Shown one piece after another: positions 1 through 7,953 of a DNA stretch of 64,000 bases; within the stretch, counting starts at the first letter, position 1; the number at the start of each line of letters is the position of its first letter. A program made the position numbers and the translations under genes. The stretch lies in NCBI RefSeq assembly GCF_000568255.1, contig NZ_KK037166.1:9875002-9939001 (forward strand), in the 5' to 3' direction. Source of the stretch: Kutzneria sp. 744. Lineage in GTDB: Bacteria; Actinomycetota; Actinomycetes; Mycobacteriales; Pseudonocardiaceae. Under the pieces are notes generated by a model. It was not told where the DNA came from and did no database searches. It worked only from the letters and a program-made list of their open reading frames with translations.

Positions 1-15
1 CGGCGATGGCGTGGC

Positions 16-1140
16 TCACCGCGTCGGCGACGGACCGCGCGCCACGGGCGCGTCACGCGCGGCCGTGGCGGCGTTGCTCGCGGCGACGGCCTTGCCCTTG
101 TCGTTGGCGGCGTCCGCGGCGGCACTGCGGGCGTTCGCGGCGGCCTGACCGGCCTTCGACGCCGCCCACGCCGCCTGGCTCGCGGCGTTCGAGGCCTCGC
201 GGGCCGCGTTGGTGGCGGCCTGGGCCGAGCGGATCGCCGTCTGCGCGGCCTCCGCCGCACGGGTGGCGGCACTGGCGGCCCGGGACGCGGCATCCGCCGC
301 TTGGGCGGCGGACCCTTGCGCCTTCTTGGTCTCGTCGGCCGCGATCACGGCGGCGGCCTTGGCCGCGGCGGCCGCGGCGACGGCCTGGCTGGCCGCGTCC
401 TGCGCCGTCTGCAGGAACTTCGCCGACCGGCCCTCCGCGCTCTGCGCCAGCGTCGCCAGCTGCGAGACGGTCACCGTCTCCTCGTCACGCTGCTGCGCGA
501 CCTGGAACCCGTTGCGCAGGAAGTACCGCACGTCGTCGATGCTGGTGGACAGCGCCTGGTTGCCGGCGAGTTTCACGTTCGGGCCGCCGGGGTTCACCAG
601 CAGCTGCACGGAAATCCGGTCGTCGTTGTCCTGGGCCTGCTGCCAGCCGGTGTCCAGGAACGCCATCTGGTTGTCGACCGTGCCGTTCAGCGCGGCGTTG
701 GCCGCCTGCTTGACCGCGGGGCCGGTCGCCGCCGTCTGGAGACGGCTGATCTGGATCCGGATGTCGTCCTTCCACGCCTGCTGCCAGCCCGTGGCGAGGA
801 ACGATCGCACGGCGGCGATGTCACCGCTCAGCGCGGTGTTCGCGGCCTGCTGCGTGGCCGGACCGCCGGTGTTGAGCATCTGCTGCACCGAGATGCGGTC
901 CTGCGTCTCCTGCATGAAGGGCAGGCGCGTACTGACGAAGGTGTGCACGTCGTCGTCGGTGCCGGTCAGCGCGGCCTCGGCGGCATTCGCGATGACCGGG
1001 CCGCCGTCGGTGATCAACGACAGCAGCTGCTGGCGCTCGGACGGTTCAGGGGTGTCGGCGGCGGCCGAGGGCACGGTCACTGCGCCGATCGCCAGCGTGG
1101 CGGCCAGCACCGTGCCGATCGCTCTGGTCAACTGTCTCAT
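16..1140 (-). CDS. Secreted ALF-repeat protein, C-terminus apparently frameshifted at window edge
   Basis: A Sec signal peptide (residues 1 to about 28, ending SAAA) precedes at least four roughly 42-residue ALF-type repeats, recognisable by recurring units such as QQMLNTGGPA-QQAANTALSG and FLxTGWQQA. An Ala/Arg-rich, probably coiled-coil tail follows. ALF-repeat proteins are secreted or surface proteins of actinomycetes with no defined enzymatic role. The frame as read stops at 16-18 after an atypical end (APVARGPSPTR). In the next frame the same DNA reads SVADAVSHAIA and stays open to base 1, which fits the Ala-rich tail much better. I therefore infer a one-base indel near 30-50 and a gene that continues beyond the window. 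Family call is fairly safe; function unknown. Confidence 0.75.
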   Translation of the reverse strand: MRQLTRAIGTVLAATLAIGAVTVPSAAADTPEPSERQQLLSLITDGGPVIANAAEAALTGTDDDVHTFVSTRLPFMQETQDRISVQQMLNTGGPATQQAANTALSGDIAAVRSFLATGWQQAWKDDIRIQISRLQTAATGPAVKQAANAALNGTVDNQMAFLDTGWQQAQDNDDRISVQLLVNPGGPNVKLAGNQALSTSIDDVRYFLRNGFQVAQQRDEETVTVSQLATLAQSAEGRSAKFLQTAQDAASQAVAAAAAAKAAAVIAADETKKAQGSAAQAADAASRAASAATRAAEAAQTAIRSAQAATNAAREASNAASQAAWAASKAGQAAANARSAAADAANDKGKAVAASNAATAARDAPVARGPSPTR

Positions 1141-1286
1141 GGATGCTCGTGCCCTCCGTTGGAACGCGGCAGAAACCGAGGCGTGGCAACGGATCGCCGG
1201 CCCAAAGGCACGCGGGTCCCCGACGTGGATCCCCCCACTCCTCCCCGTGGCGGATGCTAGTTCACGGCCGCGTGATCTGGGAGTTC

Positions 1287-1316
1287 TTGACTCTTGACCG
1301 ACCAGCGCTTTAGCTT
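1287..1316 (+). promoter_or_regulatory. Candidate promoter for the small secreted protein
   Basis: TTGACT at 1287-1292 and TAGCTT at 1311-1316 are separated by 18 bp, a good fit to a vegetative sigma-70-type promoter in the 278-bp divergent intergenic region. It would give a leader of about 95 nt before the ATG at 1419. Confidence 0.4.
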
Positions 1317-1418
1317 GGGCACGTCGTCGCGGATGAGGGGGGCGGGCGTCGGCAGGGGGATCCGATCTTCTGCTGCCGTGTCGTGCCGTCTCGACAGGAC
1401 AGGAGTGGACCAGCCACC

Positions 1419-1919
1419 ATGCGAGCCTTTGCCCGTGTACTCGTCACGGCTGCCGTCGTCGGCACGGTGGCGGCGCTGTCCGTCGGGGCCGGTGTGGCGG
1501 AGCGCCAGTCGGCCCAGGACGCCGGTGACACCGGCCTCGTCGAGGACTACACCTATCCCGGCGCGGATGCCATTCTCGCCAACCGCGGCATCAAGCTGAT
1601 CAGCGGCGACGGCCACCTGGTCATGGTCGACTGCGTCAACGTCACCGGCCTGATCGAGGTGCACGCCTTCAACGCCGGCGACCACAGCGCCGACCCGGGG
1701 CACTACTGCTTCCAGGTACTCGGCTCGTCCGGCGAGCTCAAGCTGGAGCTCACCGACGCCTACCAGGTCAAGGGCGACAACCACACGGTGCAGGCGACCA
1801 TCTCGGTCAACGGCCAGAGCAGCACTGTGCCCGTCGGCAAGGGCACTTGGACCGGCATCGGCGTCGGCACGGGCGGCTCCGACCCCGCGACGTTGCTGGA
1901 GCTCAAGGCGTCCGCGTAG
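1419..1919 (+). CDS. Small secreted protein of unknown function
   Basis: The 166-residue product begins with an N-terminal hydrophobic signal segment (MRAFARVLVTAAVVGTVAAL...) and is predicted to be exported. The mature part is acidic, Gly/Ser/Thr-rich and probably beta-rich, with a Cys pair (DCVNV and HYCFQ) that could form a disulfide. I do not recognise a family. I chose the ATG at 1419 because the signal peptide starts there; an in-frame upstream start at 1383 would add a polar extension ahead of it. The gene lies 19 bp before an epoxide hydrolase and could be co-transcribed with it, though nothing links their functions. Confidence 0.7.
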   Translation: MRAFARVLVTAAVVGTVAALSVGAGVAERQSAQDAGDTGLVEDYTYPGADAILANRGIKLISGDGHLVMVDCVNVTGLIEVHAFNAGDHSADPGHYCFQVLGSSGELKLELTDAYQVKGDNHTVQATISVNGQSSTVPVGKGTWTGIGVGTGGSDPATLLELKASA

Positions 1920-1938
1920 GACGGATTAGGCTGGGAGC

Positions 1939-3057
1939 ATGCCCAGCCCCGAGCCGTTCGAAGCCCACGCCACCGCCGAGCAGCTGGAAGATCTCCGCGC
2001 CCGCCTTCGAAACACCCGCTGGCCGGACGCGCCCGAGGACGCCGGCTGGTCGCTGGGCACGGATCTTGACTACCTCAAGGGGCTGGTCGAGTACTGGGCG
2101 GACGGTTTCGACTGGCCGGCGGTCGAGGCGGAGTTGGCCAAGCTGCCACGGTTCCAGGCCGAGGTCGGCGGCCACCGTATCCACTTCGTGCACGCCAAGG
2201 CCGCGTCCGAAGGGGCGCTGCCGATCGTGCTCACGCACGGCTGGCCGGACTCCTTCTGGCGCTACTCCAAGGTGATCCGGCTCCTCACCGACCCCGAGGA
2301 CCCGGCCGACGCCTTCGACGTGGTGGTGCCGGACGTGCCGGGCTTCGGCTACTCCGGCCGGCCGGGCCACGCCCTGAACTCGGCACAGGTGGCCGGGCTC
2401 TGGGCCGAGCTGATGGAAACCCTGGGCTACCCACGGTTCGCCGCGGGCGGCGGGGACATCGGCAGCCACGTGAGCCGGTACCTGGGCCTTGACCACCCGG
2501 AGCGGGTCGTGGCCGTGCACCGGACGGACGGCGGACTCCCGATCTACCAAGGAGATCCGGCCGACCTGACCCAGGCGGAGCGGGACTGGATGCAGGCGGT
2601 CGCGGCTTGGGGAGGGACAGAGGGCGCCTACGCGGCGATGCACCGGACGAAGCCGCAGACGGCGGCGGCCGGCCTGACCGACTCGCCGGCCGGCCTGGCC
2701 GCGTGGATCGTGGAGAAACTCCGGTCCTGGAGCGACAAGTTCGACCAGACCTACACCATGGACGAGGTTCTCACGAACATCACGATCTACTGGCTGACCG
2801 GGACGATCGGCTCCTCGATGCGCATGTACAACGCGAATGCGGCGATCCCACCGGCCCAGCTCGCCCGCCGCGTCGAGGTGCCGTCCGGCTTCTCGCTGTT
2901 CGCCGGGGACGTGGTCCTGCCGCCGCGAGCGTGGCTGGAGCGCACGACGAACCTGGCGTACTTCACCGAACTCGACCGCGGCGGCCACTTCGCGCCGTTC
3001 GAGCAGCCCGAGTTGTACGCGGCCGAGCTGCGGAAGTTCTTCCGCCCCTACCGGTAA
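1939..3057 (+). CDS. Epoxide hydrolase (alpha/beta fold, EHN-type N-terminal domain)
   Basis: The 372-residue protein matches the epoxide hydrolases that carry an N-terminal EHN domain (residues about 5-110, with the TRWPD motif) before the alpha/beta-hydrolase core. The oxyanion motif HGWPDS lies near residue 98. The nucleophile Asp is expected in GGGDIGSH (about residue 174), and the catalytic His in GGHFAPFEQPE near the C-terminus. The family opens epoxides to vicinal diols through an alkyl-enzyme ester in the cytoplasm; the substrate here is unknown. Length is normal and no signal peptide is present. It ends 10 bp inside the convergent hydrolase gene. Confidence 0.9.
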   Translation: MPSPEPFEAHATAEQLEDLRARLRNTRWPDAPEDAGWSLGTDLDYLKGLVEYWADGFDWPAVEAELAKLPRFQAEVGGHRIHFVHAKAASEGALPIVLTHGWPDSFWRYSKVIRLLTDPEDPADAFDVVVPDVPGFGYSGRPGHALNSAQVAGLWAELMETLGYPRFAAGGGDIGSHVSRYLGLDHPERVVAVHRTDGGLPIYQGDPADLTQAERDWMQAVAAWGGTEGAYAAMHRTKPQTAAAGLTDSPAGLAAWIVEKLRSWSDKFDQTYTMDEVLTNITIYWLTGTIGSSMRMYNANAAIPPAQLARRVEVPSGFSLFAGDVVLPPRAWLERTTNLAYFTELDRGGHFAPFEQPELYAAELRKFFRPYR

Positions 3058-3812
3058 CTCTCGACGAACTCGGTGAGCCGCTGCCCGAGCCGTTCCGGCG
3101 CCTCGACCGGGACGGCGTGGCCGACGCCGTCCAGCACCTCGACTGCCAACCCCTCCGTGCGCAGATAGTCCAGCGACACCAACTGATCCTCGCTGCCGTG
3201 CAGCACGAGCAGCGGCCGCCCCAAATTCGCCACGGCCGCGAGCTCGTCGACGACCCGACCCTCCGCGACACTGGCAGCGAGGCCGGTGCGGGCGGCAGGA
3301 TCGGTGGCGAGGATGTCCGGGACGAACACCTCGGGCGACACCGACGACCCGGGCGACAGCATGGCCGCCGCATACGCCGCGGCCTCCTCGGCGCCGACCT
3401 CACCCTGGAAGCCGACGCCGAAGGCGGGATTCGGCAGGAAACCCCGGGACAGCGACTCGGGCGTCGCGATCGGCGGCGTCCCCATCAGCACAAAACCGGT
3501 GGCCCGGGGCAGCGACGCGGAGGCGTGCAGCACCACGTGCCCGCCCAGGCTCCAGCCGACGACCACGGCGTCCTCGGCGTCGGCCGACGACATGAACTGC
3601 GCCAACGCCGCCGCGTGCCCGAGCATCGAGTACTCGTCGCCGCGCGGCGCCGCCCCGTGCCCGGGCAGGTCCACGGCGAGACAACGGAATCGCTGGCCGA
3701 ACGGCCCGTCGAGCAGGCCCTGCCACACGGCCGACGAGGCGGAGTTGCCGTGCACAAGAACGACGGTCGGACCGGTGCCGGCGCTGCCGCGGAACGCTAA
3801 TTCGATGCCCAT
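3048..3812 (-). CDS. Alpha/beta hydrolase
   Basis: A 254-residue alpha/beta hydrolase. HGNSASSAVW (about residues 20-29) is the oxyanion region, GWSLGGH is the nucleophile elbow (G-x-S-x-G with Ser), and GVGHAVPVEAPERL near the C-terminus carries the catalytic His. The broad family hydrolyses esters, lactones or related bonds; no substrate can be inferred. The start at 3812 (MGIELAF) was preferred over an upstream in-frame start at 3860, which only adds a non-homologous basic stretch. It is convergent with and slightly overlaps the epoxide hydrolase. Confidence 0.85.
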   Translation of the reverse strand: MGIELAFRGSAGTGPTVVLVHGNSASSAVWQGLLDGPFGQRFRCLAVDLPGHGAAPRGDEYSMLGHAAALAQFMSSADAEDAVVVGWSLGGHVVLHASASLPRATGFVLMGTPPIATPESLSRGFLPNPAFGVGFQGEVGAEEAAAYAAAMLSPGSSVSPEVFVPDILATDPAARTGLAASVAEGRVVDELAAVANLGRPLLVLHGSEDQLVSLDYLRTEGLAVEVLDGVGHAVPVEAPERLGQRLTEFVESYR

Positions 3813-3890
3813 ACCGCATCTTGGAGCACGGTGGCCGATTGTCGACCACCGGTGCCCCAAGTCAGGTCGACACCGCGCGAATTTCCGCCT

Positions 3891-5435
3891 TCAGACCCGG
3901 TCGGCGACGATCGAGTCGCCGTCGGTGGGCACGGAGCCGCGCGGCAGGCTGCGCCCGGCGAAGAAGTCACGGCAGCCGCGGTAGACGATCGCCATCAGCG
4001 GCACGCCGATCACGATGGCCAGCACGCCGATCACCGCGACGCCGCCGATGCCGAAGATAGTGGTCTCACCGCTGTCCGGCTGGGCGTAGTAGATCACTGC
4101 GAGCACCAGCACCAGCGCGAAGAACAGGCCCCCGATCAGCGGGAACACGCCCCGCATGAAGAAGTTGCGGACGCTGCCGAGCAGGGTCTTGCGGAAGATC
4201 CACACGCAGGCCAGCGCCGTCATCGCGTACTCGACGCCGATGGTGAGGCCGACGGCGCTGACCGAGTCGGACAGCACGTCGTCGCTCAGCAGCGACAGCA
4301 GCACGTACAGGGCGAAGGACACGATGCCGAACGTCCAGGTCGACACGGTCGGCGTGAGGTAGCGGGGGTGCACCTTGGCGAAGACCTCGGGCAGCGCGCC
4401 GTGCGAGGCCATGGACAGCGTGGTGCGGGCGCACGGCATGATCGTGGCCTGGCTGCTCGCGGCCGCGCTGGTCAGCACCGACACGATCAGCAAGACGCCC
4501 ATGACCTTGCCGAACGAGCCTTCGCCGAACACGGCCGAGCCCAGACCGGCCAGCACGTCGTCCGAGTTGTCGGGGTTGCCCAGTCCGATGCCGGCCGCGC
4601 CGATGCCGGCGAAGGCCAGCGCCGCGATCGTGACGATCACGTAGTTCAGCACCAGCAGCACGGTGGACAGCACCGCCGCCTTGCCGGGGCCGCGCCGCGG
4701 ATCCGCGGACTCCTCGTTGACCGAGACCGAGCTGTCCCAACCCCAGTACAGGAACACGGCCGGCAGCGTGGCGGCGATGAACGCGCCCGCGCCGATGCCG
4801 GTCGGCAGCAGCCAGCTCAGCTGCGGCGCGGAGGCCTGCGGCCCGGCGCTGCCGTCGAACACGCGGTACAGCGCGACCACGGAGAAGATGACCAGCACCG
4901 TCAGCTCGACGGCCAGCAGCACCCACTGCAGCCGGGCCGAGACCTCGATGCCGCGGTAGCAGATCCAGCACAGCAGGACCAGCCACGCCAGGCCCACCCC
5001 CATGGTGGCGAACTTGTTGTCCGCCAGGTCCTTGGCGCCGAACAGCAGCAGCGTGTACTTGCCGGAGATGGCCGACTGGCTGGTCATGGCCAGCAGCTGG
5101 GCGATCGTCACGACCCAGCCCGACATCCAGCCGACCTTGCTGCCGAACGCGCGGGTGGCCCAGGTGAAGTTGGTGCCGCAGTCCGGCTCGGCCGAGTTCA
5201 GCTCACGGAAGGCCAACGCGACGAACATCACCGGCACGAAGGCGAACAGCACGAACGAGGCGGCCTGGAAGCCGGTGCCGGCGATCACCAGCAGGCCGAG
5301 CGTGGCGGCGATGGAATACGCCGGCGCGGTGGACGCGGTCCCGATCACGACCGACGACACCATGCTCAGGGCGCCGGGGCGCAAACCCTTGCTGGTGGCG
5401 GAAGGGGGGACGGCGTGCGCCACGACTTCGGTCAT
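3891..5435 (-). CDS. APC-family amino acid permease
   Basis: The 514-residue protein has about twelve hydrophobic segments and starts with the APC signature region (SMVSSVVIGTASTAPAYSIAATLG), so it is a cytoplasmic-membrane amino acid or amine transporter. GGAGGAG immediately upstream of the ATG at 5435 fixes the start. The short polar C-terminus (about 30 residues) is cytoplasmic. It is divergent from an HxlR regulator 200 bp away, which may control it, although no operator was recognised. Substrate is unknown. Confidence 0.9.
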   Translation of the reverse strand: MTEVVAHAVPPSATSKGLRPGALSMVSSVVIGTASTAPAYSIAATLGLLVIAGTGFQAASFVLFAFVPVMFVALAFRELNSAEPDCGTNFTWATRAFGSKVGWMSGWVVTIAQLLAMTSQSAISGKYTLLLFGAKDLADNKFATMGVGLAWLVLLCWICYRGIEVSARLQWVLLAVELTVLVIFSVVALYRVFDGSAGPQASAPQLSWLLPTGIGAGAFIAATLPAVFLYWGWDSSVSVNEESADPRRGPGKAAVLSTVLLVLNYVIVTIAALAFAGIGAAGIGLGNPDNSDDVLAGLGSAVFGEGSFGKVMGVLLIVSVLTSAAASSQATIMPCARTTLSMASHGALPEVFAKVHPRYLTPTVSTWTFGIVSFALYVLLSLLSDDVLSDSVSAVGLTIGVEYAMTALACVWIFRKTLLGSVRNFFMRGVFPLIGGLFFALVLVLAVIYYAQPDSGETTIFGIGGVAVIGVLAIVIGVPLMAIVYRGCRDFFAGRSLPRGSVPTDGDSIVADRV

Positions 5436-5635
5436 TTCTCCTCCGGGACGGTGGTGGGGCGGGGTGCAGTGTTCCGGAGTCTTTCCGGGCCGAGGAGGAA
5501 AGATACGTGATCGAAGGGCGTGGGCGCGATCGGCGAACAGGGCGATGTGGCGCACAGCGCGACCCCACCGTGAGTTGCGTCGGGGGCAGCCGGTTTGCCA
5601 TTCTGGATTCAGGATCTGAAGCCAGGAGGTGGCCG

Positions 5636-6091
5636 GTGTCGGAACTGGACGTCCCGAGCTGCTCGATCGAGCGCAGCCTGCAGGTGCTCGGCGAGCGGTG
5701 GTCGCTGCTGATCCTGCGTCAGATCTTCCTTGGCCAGCACCGGTTCGCCGAGATCCAGTCGGCGCTGGGGGTGGCCCCCAACCTGCTCAGCACGCGGTTG
5801 AAGACGCTGGTCGAGGCGGGCGTGCTGCGCACGCGGTCCTATCAGGAGGCGGGCAGCCGGCACCGCCTGAGCTATCACCTGACCGACGCCGGCCGCGACC
5901 TGCTGCCCGTTCTCGGCGCGTTCCAGCAGTGGGGCGACAAGTACCGGCCCCGGCCGGCCGGGCCGTCGGCGGCACGCCGGACCCGGACCACCGGGGAGCC
6001 GCTGCGCGTGGCCTTCGTCACCGGCGACGGCCGCGAGGTCGAACAGTCCGATGTGGACATCATGGCGCCGTGCGACGCCGAGCTCAGCTGA
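5636..6091 (+). CDS. HxlR-family winged-helix regulator
   Basis: The 151-residue protein has the family start CSIERSLQVLGERWSLLILRQ and the wing region LGVAPNLLSTRLKTLVEAGVL. HxlR proteins are dimeric repressors or activators, often redox- or aldehyde-responsive. The GTG at 5636 is chosen because AGGAGG lies about 7 nt upstream and the Cys-Ser-Ile motif begins just after it; upstream in-frame codons give non-homologous sequence. The conserved N-terminal Cys could be a redox sensor. It is divergent from the permease and convergent (8-bp overlap) with an SDR gene; either could be a target. Confidence 0.9.
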   Translation: MSELDVPSCSIERSLQVLGERWSLLILRQIFLGQHRFAEIQSALGVAPNLLSTRLKTLVEAGVLRTRSYQEAGSRHRLSYHLTDAGRDLLPVLGAFQQWGDKYRPRPAGPSAARRTRTTGEPLRVAFVTGDGREVEQSDVDIMAPCDAELS

Positions 6092-6800
6092 CCTTGTACG
6101 GCGTGATGCCCTGCACGGCCTCGATGCCGCCGGCCAGCGCGCGCCGGGTGGCGGCGGTGAACTCGTCGGCCAGCACCTCGGTCCGGTCCTCGGCCAGGGC
6201 TCGCACGATCTGGTCGGCCAGGTCGATCGCGGTGATCTTGTCGGCCGGGACGGCGGCGCTGAAGTCCGTGTCCACAAATCCGGAGTGGACGCCGACGACC
6301 AGCGTGTTCTGCTTGGCCAGGCCGAGTCGCAGCGCGTTGGTCAGCGACCACGCGGCGGCCTTCGAGGCGGAGTAGGCCGGCGCGCCGGCCATCGCCCACC
6401 ACGACGTGGACGACAGCACGTTGACCAGCGCACCGCCGCCGTTGGCGGCGAGGACCGGCGCGAAGGCGCGGGCAATCTCCCACGGGCCGAACACGTTGGT
6501 CTCCATGACCTCCCGGGCGACGTCGAGGGATCCCGTGAACAGCTGGGCCTCGATGCCGCCGGTCCCGGCGTTGTTGACCACGATGTCCACGTCCTCGGCC
6601 AGCGCGGCCGCGGCGGCGATGTCCTCGGCGCTGGTCACGTCCAGCCTGACCGGGACCAGCCGGTCGTCGACGACGGTCTCCGGCCTGCGCGCGCCGGCGT
6701 AGACCTTGGCCGCGCCGGCCGCGACCAGGGCCTGCGCCACGGCCAGGCCGATACCGCGGTTGGCCCCGGTGACCAGTGCGACCGATCCGTTGATCTGCAT
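6084..6800 (-). CDS. Short-chain dehydrogenase/reductase (SDR)
   Basis: A classical SDR of 238 residues: the Rossmann motif TGANRGIG lies near residues 10-17, NNAG near 80, the catalytic Ser in LSSTSWW and the YSASK motif (Tyr, Lys) around residue 145. NAD(P)-dependent oxidation or reduction of an alcohol/carbonyl is expected; substrate unknown. GGGAGGA upstream of the ATG at 6800 supports the start. It sits tail to tail with the HxlR gene. Confidence 0.9.
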   Translation of the reverse strand: MQINGSVALVTGANRGIGLAVAQALVAAGAAKVYAGARRPETVVDDRLVPVRLDVTSAEDIAAAAALAEDVDIVVNNAGTGGIEAQLFTGSLDVAREVMETNVFGPWEIARAFAPVLAANGGGALVNVLSSTSWWAMAGAPAYSASKAAAWSLTNALRLGLAKQNTLVVGVHSGFVDTDFSAAVPADKITAIDLADQIVRALAEDRTEVLADEFTAATRRALAGGIEAVQGITPYKVS

Positions 6801-6864
6801 GGGTGTTCCTCCCAGGTGGGGTCCGGTGGAACGGACGCTACCCACGTGGGTTGAAAATGTAAAG

Positions 6865-7953
6865 TCAGCTTGCCCGGGACAGCGCCGCCGCCAGCTCGGC
6901 GGCGGTGGCCGGCCCGGCGTCGACGGTTTCGTCGAGCATCGAGTCGATCAGCTCGGCCAGTCCGGCCGGCGCCGCCGTCCGATCGCGGAGAGGGACCGGG
7001 GGCTCGCGCAGGACCACGGCGACGGGATCGGCGCCGGGTGGGAAGTCGCGCGGGGCGTGGCCGGTGATCATCCAGTACAGGCAGGCGGTGATCGCCCACA
7101 GGTCGACGTCGGGGCGGGCGTACTTGTAGTCGATGAGCTGGCGGCGGGGCATGAAAGCGACGCTGCCGCCGACCGCGCCGCTGCGGGTGCGGCCGGACAG
7201 GCCGGCCTGGTCGAACGCCTTCGCCAGCCCGAAGTCGGCGATCTTCAGCCGGCCGTCCCCGGTGAGCAACAGGTTCTGCGGCTTGAGATCCCGGTGCACG
7301 AGGCCGTGGCCGATCGCCGTGCTGCCGTCGGCCAGCGCCACCGGGATGTCGGCCTCGTGGGCGTAGGCCAGGGCGTCGAGGGCTTGCAGCGTCAGCGATA
7401 CGGCCGTGTCTATGGGCAACGGGCCGGTCAGGTGGCCGCCGGCGCAGTACTCGTAGCGGATCCGCAGCACGCCGTCTTCGGTGTCGCTGCCCAGGAACTC
7501 GACGATATTGTCGTGCCGCAACGCCTTGGTGCAGTCCAGCTCACGTTGGAAGGCGTCGCGGGCGGCCGGGTCGACCTGGCCCTGCTCGGTCAGCGTCTTG
7601 ACCGCGACGAACTCGTCCGGCGTCTCCTCGATCAGCTCCACGACCCCCTGCGCACCACGGCCCAGTTCCCTGACCCGGTGCGGAAACAGGGCGACATGGA
7701 GGATCGTGTCCCCGATCAGCAGCTCGTCCCCGTCACGCAGTTCCGCCGCCTCGCAGGGCTTTCCGTTGACCACGGTGCCGTTGCGGCTGCCCAGGTCGTG
7801 CACGGTCACCGACACCAGGCCGACGTCGATCATGCAGTGCCGGCGGGACACCTTGCGGTCGGCCGGGATCGGGAAGTCGCACTCCGGCGCCCGGCCGATC
7901 ACGCAGGTGCCGGTGATCACCTGGTTGACCTCGCCGGACGTGAGCCTGATCAT
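6865..7953 (-). CDS. FHA-domain Ser/Thr protein kinase
   Basis: Residues about 15-85 form an FHA domain (GRAPECDF, SRRHC, LGSRNGTVVNG), a phospho-threonine reader, placed ahead of the kinase, an uncommon order. The kinase domain (about 100-355) has the glycine loop GRGAQGVV, the VAVKTL lysine, HRDLKPQN and DFGLA, so it should be active. There is no transmembrane segment, so it is cytoplasmic. The ATG at 7953 overlaps the stop of the upstream kinase-WD40 gene as ATGA, indicating translational coupling. The pairing suggests that the FHA domain binds phosphothreonine made by the partner kinase (inference). Confidence 0.9.
   Translation of the reverse strand: MIRLTSGEVNQVITGTCVIGRAPECDFPIPADRKVSRRHCMIDVGLVSVTVHDLGSRNGTVVNGKPCEAAELRDGDELLIGDTILHVALFPHRVRELGRGAQGVVELIEETPDEFVAVKTLTEQGQVDPAARDAFQRELDCTKALRHDNIVEFLGSDTEDGVLRIRYEYCAGGHLTGPLPIDTAVSLTLQALDALAYAHEADIPVALADGSTAIGHGLVHRDLKPQNLLLTGDGRLKIADFGLAKAFDQAGLSGRTRSGAVGGSVAFMPRRQLIDYKYARPDVDLWAITACLYWMITGHAPRDFPPGADPVAVVLREPPVPLRDRTAAPAGLAELIDSMLDETVDAGPATAAELAAALSRAS

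Noticed and set aside
209-1297. Long open frames antisense to the ALF-repeat protein
   Set aside because: Low-complexity translations created by high GC third positions; the minus frame has signal peptide and repeats.
3831-5510. 559-residue plus-strand frame over the permease
   Set aside because: His/Gln/Arg-rich shadow of a clear 12-helix membrane protein on the other strand.
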